Positions 1 to 9,748 of a stretch of DNA of 64,000 nt are shown here, piece after piece. The first letter of the stretch is position 1. Every line of letters starts with the position of its first letter. Both the position numbers and the translations under genes were made by a program. The notes below the pieces were generated by a model. It did not search any database. It saw only the letters and a program-made list of their open reading frames with translations, and was not told where the DNA came from. Source of the stretch: Iris pallida (Eukaryota > Streptophyta > Magnoliopsida > Asparagales > Iridaceae); assembly GCA_029216955.1 (NCBI GenBank), contig JANAVB010031417.1, positions 16,316,033 to 16,380,032 on the forward strand, in the 5' to 3' direction.

Positions 1-1301
1 CTTTCACAAAATCAGCAGATATAACTATGCGTCGCACCCGAATCGAATAATACTCGAGCAGGTATATCTTTGTAGAGTAATATACCTGTTACAACCGTAT
101 CGGACGCAAGCGCCTCATCCCGAGTTAAGGCATAAACTCGGCCTTGAGCTCCGTGGTGTTGTTCTGATGGTTGACGGGCACCGCATTGCGTCTTACAGTG
201 TCGGCGCTTTTATACGGATTCGGCGTTCCTCGTAGGTTATGTTGATTTTGAACTTTCTGCGGGCAATACGTTGATATGTGGCCTACTCGCCACACTTGAA
301 GCAGGCTCTGGTCAAGCAATCGGTGGTTCGGTGCCCACGCCTACCGCATCTACTGCAATGTGGTCCGTCATTGGGCCGGTTATCAAATGTGTTCGGACGT
401 TTAGATATTCCCGATCCCCCGGCGTTAGGACGGTTGTTGAAGTTGTACGAACGACAGGCACGGCCTTTGTGACATACGGCCAAAGATTCGATCGCTATCA
501 AGTGCGGCTTCGTAGGATTCACGATAAGTTCGGCATCGTTGGTTCATGACGTCCCTACGCAGTTTCTTCGTTGAGGCCTTGCTGAAAATGCTCGCACCAT
601 CTTCTTTGTTAGGCAGAAGGCGCAGGCAATTTGCAAGTTTCGAGAAGCTTGCATCATAATCTTCGACACTCATATTCCCTGCCTCAACATCATGAATTCG
701 TCCGCCTTCTGTCGACGGATGGCGCGAGGAACGTACTGCTCAAGGAAGGCTGTCTTGAACATTTCCCAAGAAATCTTTCTTTGGAATCGGTTTCACAGAT
801 CTCTTGTTTCTTCGCGCCCACCATCATGTGCTCGTAGTTGTAACTGCAGCGCTGCACAGGCCACCCTCTGGGACCCTTCGATGCAGAGGAGATCGAACAA
901 GTCCTCCACCTCTGCGAGCCATCCTACTATCACGTCGGGCTCTGCTCGGCCGTTGAACTTCGACGGATTCATTTTGCGAAACTCCTTCACTTTGAACTGG
1001 AAGGAGAGTTCATCATTTGCGGGGAGCCATCTTCCTCCTCGTTCTCTTCTTGATCACCTTGCTTTTCTCGGCTCTTCGTCGTCGTCTTGGTATTGCCTGC
1101 CATTGCTCACTATCTGAGTCAGGGCATTCATCTTTTTTGTTGTGCATCAAATTGGCTTGAATTGTCTGAAGCTGCTGCTGCTGCAGTTCCATCAACTGTA
1201 GCATCTTCGTATAGTCGTCTCGCTGGCTCAGTGCTTTTGTGCTCGACGTACTATCTACTTTGGGTTGTTGGGCCGGCGATTTTCTTATCTCTCTTAGTCA
1301 T
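1..1301 (-). pseudogene. Decayed gag-protease of Ty3/gypsy element
   Basis: The Gag polyprotein forms the virus-like particle, and the aspartic protease cuts it. A likely start is the ATG at 1301-1299, followed quickly by an in-frame stop, so the N-terminus is already broken. The Retrotrans_gag domain is visible around 990-430 (for example FRKMNPSKFNGRAEPDVIVGW, then LANCLRLLP) but is spread over more than one frame. A CCHC knuckle, CSRCGRRGHRTTDC, lies near 330-370. A second knuckle (ACFKCGE, then VGHISTYCPQ) is split by a one-base shift near 285. The protease active site LFDSGATHSY lies at about 20-50 and is followed by a TGA at 12-14. Several independent lesions show that the copy cannot make protein. 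Assignment to Ty3/gypsy rests on gag type, knuckles and protease motif. Confidence 0.8.
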
Positions 1302-1463
1302 CCTACAAACAGTAAAAACCCGTTAGTATTTTTTTTCAAAAATATCTACGGGCTTACCTGTATGGAACTGTATTTCACGCAGCATGCCGACAAGCATCAA
1401 TCAGCCATCGCAACGGACATTCAACAATAAAACATATTCGAAAATCCGAGAAAACATAACTGA

Positions 1464-1475
1464 GCTCTGATACCA
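1464..1475 (-). other. Primer-binding site, tRNA-iMet type
   Basis: On the minus strand the 12 bases read TGGTATCAGAGC, the standard plant tRNA-iMet primer site, three bases inside the LTR end. This fixes the minus orientation of the element and the LTR boundary at 1479. Confidence 0.93.
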
Positions 1476-1478
1476 ATT

Positions 1479-3313
1479 TGTCACGCTCCGAGTCGACAAA
1501 ACCGTTCGTCCCCGGTGTTACTTTGCCGATTCGATCGTCCTCGCTAAGGCGTGATGCCGCACGAGCCTGGAGTTGCGCTTGTGCAAGGCAAGATGACAAG
1601 TTCTCAAATGGTTATCTTTTCATTTTGATATTAATACGCCAAGTCGAAACTTCACAATTCACATCAGAATATAAGACGCAGTATAGGAAGATAGAAATGC
1701 TTTTCATTCATAGCTTGCAACGAAGTACAAGTCGTAATTACATTGGATGCCGTTGCGGCTACATTGATTGAAACATAAAGAGAATACATTCGACAAGTTG
1801 TCTGAACTACGCTTGTCGTCCCATACATTCGCCCCTTTATACAAAGCCGTCGACTTGAATTGGCTTCAAAATACTTCAGCATAGGAAGAGCTTCAAAACG
1901 CCTTTCCGTACTCCAGCTCCAGTTTAGTTGGGCGCACCCGTCGCACCTGGGGAAATTGGGGAAATGGGATTAGCACACTTGCTAAGTGGACGAGACGAAC
2001 CCACTCGTCTAAACCGACTCTGATTGTTAGGGTAGGCATGCTTTAGAGTTGTCTTTCTATTAGAACTAAATGAATTCAATTCATATTCGATAGCCATCTT
2101 TGCGTAATAAAGCATACAGTGAACCATAGCAGTTTATCATATTTCTTACCACGGCCGTGCTCGTCCCTGCATAAAAACAGAGATAATATTTACACCTGCA
2201 TAAGACAATAGGTGAGCATGCTACTATCTTATATGCGGTCATTGATGTTACACATCACATGGGACTATTTCAATGGCATTTCGGCCCACTCAGTCTAGGT
2301 TGCAAGCCTGACAGACGGTCCGAAATGCATCAGTGCCGAAGCACGATTAATCATTCCCCCTAGGTCGAGTCGATTCTGATGCCCCGGATATCGATTCGAG
2401 GAAAATATCAACTTATGCACAAGCTGTCCATGACCATGCCAATGCGTGAACAGTTTATATATGCAACCAGTTTTGTATAGCGCGGACAGTATTGAACGAC
2501 ATTATCATTTCCCCCAACTCATGCAACGTTTCATTTTCCCCAAGCCGTACTCCGATTTAGCGTCCCGTAGGCACCAAATTGTCCGAGGCATCATAACCCA
2601 CGATCGATATTTCATAATATTTTACAGCACGTAAAATAGTCTATCTTTTTACTAGAACCTTAAACTTTCTGGTTTATGTGATAGACTTGTATTTTCAGAG
2701 TGAATTTCTCTAAATCGATACGTTTTCCCGAGTTCTTGGACTTAGTGGATTGGCATGCAATTAACTTGGCATCGTTCGATTTGAATGAATTTGAAGCAAG
2801 GAATAAGTTTACGGGACAGAGTAGAAAAGAAGGGGCCGAATCACCCACCGATCACTTTGCTTTGTGCAGGTCGTCGAAGCGCTACGCAACGTCAATCCTT
2901 AGTTACGCGAGCTCCTGCAATGCATCAACACTTTGTTAGATTTCCTTCTTTTCCCCTTGCATCGAAATTCGTAATTGCATCCATGAAAACGACGCGAAAG
3001 CACTTCATCAAGTCCAGCGGCAAAGCTCCAAGAAAACCATACAGCGGTCTGGTCCCGTCGAAGGGACTCTTATAGAGAGCTCACTCGCCGAGACGCAGCC
3101 CGCTGCATCTAGGACTTATTCCAACAGAAGTCGTTCCATTAGTTGGATCGATTCTCGTAACTTCCGTCCAAATCGATTTGAATCGATGCCGCAAGGCGTT
3201 AACGTTTACCAAGCTTAGCGATCGAGTCAGATGGCCATCTAAGTTCCCGGCCGATCTGACTCGGCGCTAGCATATTATGAAGTTCCGTCGCCTATCGAAA
3301 GCGGGGTGCTACA
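1479..3313 (-). repeat. 5' LTR of the partial Ty3/gypsy element (1.8 kb)
   Basis: Bounded on the inside by the primer site and on the outside by the point where LINE sequence begins. Plus-strand ends are TGTCACGCTCCG and GGGGTGCTACA, giving TG/CA termini. No coding sequence is seen inside. The second LTR is outside the window, so the outer boundary rests on the TG/CA end and the LINE junction. Confidence 0.8.
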
Positions 3314-4493
3314 GCAGTCACAAACTTTATCATTCGGAGGGCGGATAGAACTTGTGCGCTCCGTCATTATGGATATTGCTAATTATTGGCTGCAGGCACT
3401 GTATGTTCCAATGGGTACTATACATCAAATCGAGAAACTTTGCGCAAACTTTGTTTGGAAAGGAGGACTTCACTCGATCAAGTGGGAAGACCTGTGTCGG
3501 CCTAAAGATGAAGGAGGAATTGGCCTCCAGAATATGCGGGTTCTTCGGAAAGTGGCCATGCTCAAATTAGCATGGAAACTCCTACGGGGACAGTCGAACT
3601 GGGCCAAATGGACCAGTAACAGGTATCTCAAGAATAATAACTTCTGGGTTCAGCATGTGGATAACAATTTTTCAGGCACAATTAAGAATATTCTGTGACT
3701 TCGACCAAAGCTAAAGAGCCTCATTAGCCGGGTAATTCATGATGGGAAAGGTATGAGCTTATGGCTCGACCCGTGGCTGAACCACCAGAGCCTTGTAGAT
3801 CTCCTTAGGTGGCCATCGTATGAGTTAATCGGTAGCCAGGAGGGACTTGATGCGCTGATCCAAGGAGGGGAATGGCGGGTTACTAACCGCCAGGTAGGTG
3901 TATTGCTTTGGGAAGACATTACAAAAGTGCAGCTGCATGTCCAGGCGGATAGAGACCGCTAGTGGTGGGATGGGTCCATTGATGGTGAGTTTAGCGGTAG
4001 GGATGCATATGAGCACCTTAGAACTAGATAAACGACACTCGGGTGGACAGAGATCGTGTGGGCGAAGGGAGCAGCGAACAAGATGCATCTCTGTTTGTAT
4101 AAAGCCATCAATGACCGGCTCCTAACTCGGGACAGATTGGAACGATTTGGTATACAAGTACCGAGTTTGCAATGCGTGCTTTGCGGATCAGAAATGGAAT
4201 CTCGGGATCACCTATTCTTCCAATGCCTAGCCTCGAGTATTATTTGGCAGGCATGCAGAGTCCAAGTAGGTATTACTGTCACTTCCAGAGATGGATTACA
4301 CAATATTTTCGAAGAAATTGCAGCTATTAAAAATAGAAGCCAATTGAAGTACCGGCAAGCCCGGCTGAGATTACTTGCGTCAGTATGGCATGTCTGACGA
4401 GAAAGGTATAGACGCATATTTGAGGGGAAGGCAATCTCCTTGGCTGGTATAATCAAAAATATTGAGTACGACCTTCGCGCTCTGGGGGATTAA
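3314..4493 (+). pseudogene. LINE (L1-type) ORF2 C-terminal part, with four in-frame stops
   Basis: This is the end of a LINE ORF2 protein, after the reverse-transcriptase fingers and palm. It starts with LSFGGRIELVRSVI, continues through IEKLCANFVWKG and WEDLCRPKDEGGIGLQN, then MSLWLDPWL, and ends with the zf-RVT domain, whose Cys/His residues are visible in LQCVLCGSEMESRDHLFFQC near 4160-4230. All parts lie in one frame (3315 to a final TAA at 4491-4493). That frame is broken only by nonsense codons at 3696-3698, 3960-3962, about 4029 and 4395-4397, with no frameshift noticed. The 5' portion is missing because the gypsy element inserted at 3314. The family is certain; the clade is inferred from zf-RVT, which is common in plant L1 elements. 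Confidence 0.88.
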
Positions 4494-4550
4494 CTATATT
4501 AGTTAGTTTAGTCTGCGAATTGTATTTGTAATTTCAGATAGTTTCTTTTC

Positions 4551-4556
4551 AATAAA
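4551..4556 (+). terminator. Poly(A) signal at LINE 3' end
   Basis: AATAAA lies about 58 bases after the ORF2 stop. The LINE body appears to end at about 4569, where an (AT)n tract starts in place of a plain poly(A) tail. Confidence 0.55.
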
Positions 4557-4568
4557 GTATCCGTTCTT

Positions 4569-4569
<1 letters not shown>

Positions 4570-4626
<57 letters not shown>
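4570..4626. repeat. (AT)n microsatellite
   Basis: Uninterrupted AT dinucleotide run between the LINE end and the left arm of the foldback at 4627. Confidence 0.95.
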
Positions 4627-4628
<2 letters not shown>

Positions 4629-4701
4629 CCCCTCTATACTAATATTTTAGAGACCCCCTTTTTGAAGTATCAATCAAGGCTTTAATATCTGAGGTTAATC
4701 G

Positions 4702-4785
<84 letters not shown>

Positions 4786-4863
4786 TTCACGATTAACCTC
4801 AAATATTAAAGCCTTGATTGATACTTCAAAAGGGGGTCTCTAAAATATTAGTATAGAGGGGCT
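4627..4863. mobile_element. Foldback element with (AT)n loop (MITE-like)
   Basis: Two arms of about 79 bases (4627-4706 and 4785-4863) are reverse complements of each other apart from one substitution (GAGG versus GAGA context near 4691) and one T/A run length difference near 4660. The arms begin AGCCCCTCTATACTAATATT and are separated by roughly 78 bases of pure AT repeat. No coding capacity exists. The structure resembles plant MITEs found in (TA)n microsatellites (Micron-like elements of rice), but family membership is inferred from structure only. Confidence 0.75.
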
Positions 4864-5120
4864 CCTTTTGATAATTGATTTAAAATACTTATGATACAGA
4901 GGAGAGGACCAACAGAATTGTCTCCAAGCATCGTATGATGAGTAATATTATTCGTATATCCAAAATGTCCTTGCAAACTATTCGTCCTTATGTGACATCT
5001 GACGTGACATCTGACATGTCAGCTGACATGAAAAATTATAACCCAAAAAATTAATTATCCATTTTTTAATATTAATATTAATTTTAATTTTAAAAAAAAA
5101 TTGACATATGTCATGCCACC
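4864..5120. other. Non-coding, AT-rich
   Basis: No gene is seen. A small cluster of near-palindromic GACATCTGACATGTCAGCTG-type words occurs around 4996-5030, followed by an A/T-only stretch. Confidence 0.6.
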
Positions 5121-5238
5121 GTCATGTAATAGGACACGTAAGCTGTCACATAAAGAGGAATACGTTGGAAGAATCAATTGTCATGTCAGACGACACGTAA
5201 GCTGTCACATAAAGAGGAATACTTTGGAAGAACAAATA
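5121..5238. repeat. 59-bp tandem duplication
   Basis: Two adjacent 59-base units (5121-5179 and 5180-5238) share ACACGTAAGCTGTCACATAA and AGAGGAATAC, with a few substitutions. No function is apparent. Confidence 0.85.
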
Positions 5239-5240
5239 CG

Positions 5241-6966
5241 ATTTTTCTTGTTCTATAGACCAACTTCATTTTATATGTCCTAAAAAAAAAAAGAAAACCT
5301 TATTTCATGGGTTGCAAGTTTTCCTCCTGTTTGGAGTAGGAAGCTTGCTGTTCAATAATATTACATGCCTCCTTAGAAAAAATAGACTAAGGTGGCTGGC
5401 GCGACGTGCTAAAGAATGAGCAGTGAGGAAACTTGTCATCTCAGGCAGTTAGAGAGTTGACCTAGCTAGGCTGTCGTGTCAATGTACGACGAAGAACATC
5501 CATCATTAATATTGGCAATGATAGGAAAACCCCAAAATACTTTAGATCACATATATAGCCTGCAGATTACCAATATCTTTAAAACAAAATCAATCATAAC
5601 CCCCATGCAGACGCTAACCTTTGCCAACAGTTCCACGAAATCAAAACAACATATGTCCCATTTTCCTTCTGAGCAGGTGAACTTGATGCCTTTTCCTTCA
5701 AGAAATTGATCCCCCAACCGATCAAGGTCCACGTTTGTCGTCTAGGTTTTTTTTAGGACTCAAAATTGATAACGTGAATGTGAATCGTAAAAATGAGACT
5801 CAAATTCTAATGTTAGACAATTTGGAGACTGATCAAATTCTAATATTACAAATTCAAGGGCATACCCACCCATTTTTTTTATCATATATATATATATTTG
5901 GTTTTTTTTTCTTCTATAAATCAACCAAAACTTATCCCACACTAATCGACTTCAGTCCACCATAATTTGAATTTCTGGTTCAGCCCTTGCACATATTATA
6001 TGAGACGTTATTACTAAATAACTTTTTTCTTTTCTTCAAAAGGCTTGATGAAAGAGGGGTTGGTAAAGGTTTGTCAAAGAAATGTGGAAAAGTAATTTAC
6101 TATGGCAATGAAAGGGAACTCTAATTACAATCTAATCCTGCCCCATTTGTTTGGATACCACATGAAGTTTCTTATGTCACTACTTGGAAACTTTGATGAT
6201 TAATTAAGATTTTATATGGTTTTTCCATTATGCTAGGCTGCTAGCTGTGTCACATTTAAGAAGAAATGCTTGTCAGAAGTATCAACATCAGAACGGACAT
6301 TTCCTTATTTTTTGTGTGGTGCAGTACCTTCACCAAGTTTTTATGTCCAGTGGCCATTGTCGTTTTTATATATCTATGCATGATTATTTAAGCTAGTAAT
6401 AATATACTAATTGTAGCCAACCTTTATAGATTGATTGCACATGCACATGCACATTATATAGTGGATTATGTTATATATACATTATTTGCCAGATCTTTGG
6501 GGTTGTTGGGATGTTTGGATAATATGATATTTGTATGTTTGGATTATATTACTGCAGACTACGGAAATTGTGGTATTTGGTGATGTCTGCTACCTACATT
6601 TATCTTGAGAATCATTAGTGTCGTTCTTGTTGGGCAATTGTGTATATTTCATTTCTTCATTGATATATTGATTTGGTTTTGTGTACAAAACATTAAAAAA
6701 AAAAAAGTTGTGTGTCAAACTCTTTATACGTCTCTGATTAATAGGGGATTTAGAAGTCACACTGATGCTTTATAGTACCCCTGTGGCTTCACAATATTTG
6801 CGTACCTGCTTGTTTGTTTGTTTGTTTTTCATGTGTCAATTGGCATCATTAGAGCATCCACATTGGAACAGTTTTGATGTGCTACATTTTGAATTTAGTT
6901 AAATTTTGTAGCACTTGAAGGCTGCAGCGGACACTTATCCATTCTTAAAAATTTCTAGAAAGCTAA
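5241..6966. other. Non-coding stretch with one exon-like fragment (5610-5732, minus)
   Basis: Nearly all of this is AT-rich DNA without a credible gene. On the minus strand, 5732-5610 reads open as RLGDQFLEGKGIKFTCSEG followed by KWDICCFDFVELLAK, after which comes AAG|GT, a possible splice donor. The composition is more protein-like than the surroundings and could be one exon or a captured gene fragment. I do not recognise the protein and saw no neighbouring exons. Confidence 0.25.
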
Positions 6967-6977
6967 GAGACATTCCA

Positions 6978-7442
6978 AGGTTCACAGTATCGGTGTCGGA
7001 CTATTCCTATGAGTATTGGTATCGGCGATATCGGTAGTATCGACGGTTTTGATCGGAGTATCGGATGTTTTGGTATCGGAAAACAAATAATTATTAATAA
7101 ATTATTTACATTTAAAAACATATATTTTATACATTTAGGCATAATTTTAAGTATTTTCAGTGTTATTTTCTTAGTAGTTTTGAAATTAAATGAAATAGTA
7201 GTCACCTTTACCGATTGGTTTACATACAATAGATTGATTTTCTTCTTTTACATGCTTTTACAAACTTATTATGCTTTAAACTCTTACTGATTTGTTTTTT
7301 TCGTTTAATTTTCTTTGCCGAATTGACCGAAAAAAAGATCCTCAATGTCGGTATCGGGTATCGGTTGATATCGGATCGGGACATGCCAAACCGTATCGGT
7401 ATCGGCCATATCGGATCGGTATCGGCCGATACTTTAAACCAT
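6978..7442. mobile_element. Mutator-like MITE with 11-bp target duplication
   Basis: The element is about 465 bp and is flanked by identical copies of GAGACATTCCA (6967-6977 and 7443-7453). Its ends are imperfect inverted repeats: left AGGTTCACAGTATCGGTGTC, right (reverse complement) ATGGTTTAAAGTATCGGCCG. Both terminal regions are dense in TATCGG/CCGATA words; the middle is AT-rich and non-coding. A 9-11 bp duplication is the hallmark of the Mutator superfamily, so a non-autonomous MULE is the best reading. Confidence 0.75.
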
Positions 7443-7453
7443 GAGACATTCCA

Positions 7454-7792
7454 TATTTGGAGTATGACGTCCTAGCTTCTCTACATTAATTTATGGGCCA
7501 CCAAAATTAATCATTCTTACCAAACATGGAAAAAAATAAAAGAGATAAAAGAGGAATGAAAAACATTAGCAAATATGGAAAAAAAAATAAAAGAAAAAAG
7601 ATGAGATTAATTTGGAGTGTACTATTGTGTGCTAACATCAAGGAGATACTCCAAAAGTAGCAGTTTATACAATTTTCAATAATTTAGAGTGTTTGGAGTA
7701 TCTCCACTATGGATGCCCTTAAAGACTTTACTCATATCACATATCCATATGGAATGATGGTTATAGTTACGCCATGTCATTTGTTTGTTGAG
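7454..7792. other. Non-coding, AT-rich
   Basis: A-rich DNA with no gene or recognisable element seen. Confidence 0.6.
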
Positions 7793-8006
7793 CTTTGCTA
7801 TGCCTATAACCAAATACTTACAATCCCCTTACAACCGTCACGTGTCGGACTTCGATTGGAGGAGGGGCAAAGTACTGGAGTCGGATGGAGCCCATGTAGC
7901 AGGTGGTGAGAGGAAAGGTGGGACCCGGTGGGACCCATGTGTAAGGGATGGAAGAGAGAGGTTGTAAGAAGGTTGTAAGTATTTGGTTGTACACTTAACA
8001 TTTTCC
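7793..8006 (+). mobile_element. MITE, copy 1 of a family present twice in the window
   Basis: Inverted ends AACCAAATACTTACAA and TTGTAAGTATTTGGTT lie at about 7808 and 7972, each beside TTACAACC or its complement. The interior contains GTCACGTGTCGGACTTCGAT and GGAGGAGGG. The same interior recurs reversed at 22264-22488, which confirms a dispersed repeat and sets approximate ends. No clear target duplication was identified, so the superfamily is left open. Confidence 0.65.
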
Positions 8007-8446
8007 TTATTTGTTGCATGATTTCTTTCTTGTGTGGTGTTTAAGTGTTTAATTGAATATTCTTTACCTTCACCTTGTGTCAAATAATCATTATCTACTG
8101 ATAGATGCCATCCTTACTATAGATGTCCTCCTTTTCCATTGATACTTGACTCATAAATGCCAGATTTTTTTTCTTCAATTTTAGTGTCTATCAGAGGTAT
8201 GTAGTTCAGTTTTAATTACTGTAGTGATTAGCATCATATGACAGTATGACAGAATGTCTCACTTTTCTTATAAAGCAAACTATATAGGAAAATTAGGAAA
8301 TAACCTCTTAGAAATTGTTAATTTCTAATTATTCAGTAATATATTGTCCTCTAATTTTATTTTATTTTTGGAAGAAATATCATCATTCCTGCTTTCGTAT
8401 ATGTATGCATGTAGATAGAAACTACACTATTCATATAATGTAATGT
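8007..8446. other. Non-coding, AT-rich
   Basis: No gene, RNA gene or further element seen. Confidence 0.6.
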
Positions 8447-8455
8447 TAAAAGTAT

Positions 8456-8622
8456 GAGAGCTGCTACGTTGTCCCCTTGCGGGCCAGTCCGTCCGTCACG
8501 TGTCGCGACTCCATTGGCAGGTCAACCGGTATGGAATCCGTGAATATAAAAGGACCAATGGGGTGCGGGTGCGGCCACGCGGCGGACGGACCAGCCCGTC
8601 TGCGGACAAAATAGCTTTTTCC
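8456..8622. mobile_element. 167-bp MITE with 9-bp target duplication
   Basis: Flanked by TAAAAGTAT on both sides (8447-8455 and 8623-8631). Terminal inverted repeats are imperfect: GAGAGCTGCTACGTTGTCC on the left and (reverse complement) GGAAAAAGCTATTTTGTCC on the right, then CGGGCC.GTCCGTCCG on both. The interior is GC-rich and carries TATAAAAGG. A 9-bp duplication suggests the Mutator superfamily. Confidence 0.78.
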
Positions 8623-8631
8623 TAAAAGTAT

Positions 8632-9524
8632 TAAACTTCTTGTATCCTTCATTCCTTCTCTGGATATTAACATAATTCAACAGGTGGAGCTTCATATCAG
8701 CCTAGCTAGCGAAGTGAAGTGTTAGCTACATACAAATTGGTGAACAAACTCCATACTATCAACGGGCTTCGCCGCAAGCTAGAATTATCATATAACCTTA
8801 GGTATAAAGCAATTACAATTTGTCAAGTGTAAGCCATTTAATTAAGATTCAATAAGGTGTAGGAGTAGGGATTTTAGGGAATATCGTAACTTTGATTGTC
8901 AAAAAACTCTTCATGAATCCTACAAACACATTTAGCCAGAGGCAAGCATAGGCAACAGGAAGAACAGAGGAAAAATTAAACAGAACAATGTTGTTGAATT
9001 GAAGGAAAATAACTTTACTATCTAATGTTGGCAAGACGATCAAGGATACAAGATTTAATTACATACCTGATCGAGTTATTGTACCCCTTTTTTTTCATAA
9101 ATTCTGTCATATTCACTTCTTCAAAGATCAATTTTACCCGAATTATCGTATCCCCCAACACTGTACCTTGTATCGAGGTTTGGGTAGGAAGAGTGACTCG
9201 AGTATAATCAATTCATGAATACAAACATGGATATCAATCTAAGCTTCTTTCTGGATTGTAGTCTATGCCAATATGTAAAAGAATCTGATTCTATATAGAT
9301 CAGTGCTTTATAAGCAAGATATCTTAGTCAAATACTGAAATATTATGCTTGCTAGTCATGATAAAGAGACCATATTATGCATGTAGATAATGTGACAAGT
9401 ACCTATGTGTCTTTATTATGCTAGATTATGCTTGTCACTACATGTCAGAGCATCTGTTTTTATGGCTAACATACCTAATCTCGTATAGCACATAGGAATG
9501 AATATTGAAGCATAGGATAAAGTG
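8632..9524. other. Non-coding, AT-rich
   Basis: No supported gene or element. Confidence 0.6.
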
Positions 9525-9748
9525 TGTTGTTGTTGACGCTCCTAAAATGTCACTATGCTCTTTAATTTTCTATCATTCTAATTCCAAATATATCTATGCA
9601 TTAAATATGACATTAATTTGTACAAACACGGAGAGAGGAGTGCAGGATGATATTTTAGGAGTGCCAATAGTGTTAATACAAGGACAACTTGGAATTTGAA
9701 TGTTAGAAAATTAAAGAGTGCAACATTTTAGGAGCGCCAATAACGACA
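9525..9748. mobile_element. MITE with ~45-bp terminal inverted repeats
   Basis: Left end GACGCTCCTAAAATG ... CTCTTTAATTTTCTA matches the reverse complement of the right end (TAGAAAATTAAAGAG ... CATTTTAGGAGCGCC) over about 45 bases with a few mismatches. The middle (GATATTTTAGGAGTGCCAAT at about 9649) carries a further related copy of the terminal motif. It is non-coding. No clear target duplication was found, so the superfamily is unassigned. Confidence 0.7.

Larger units (their letters stand above)
1..3313 (-). mobile_element. Ty3/gypsy LTR retrotransposon, 5' part (continues past window start)
   Basis: Read on the minus strand, this stretch gives in order a long terminal repeat (3313 to 1479), a primer-binding site matching tRNA-iMet, a gag region with zinc knuckles and the beginning of a retroviral-type protease. 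The rest of pol and the second LTR lie outside the window, so the target duplication cannot be checked. The LTR has the expected TG...CA ends (minus strand: TGTAGCACCCCG ... GAGCGTGACA). The inner LTR edge abuts the primer site after a few bases, as normal. The element interrupts LINE sequence that resumes at 3314, so it is younger than that LINE. The coding part is decayed. Confidence 0.85.
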
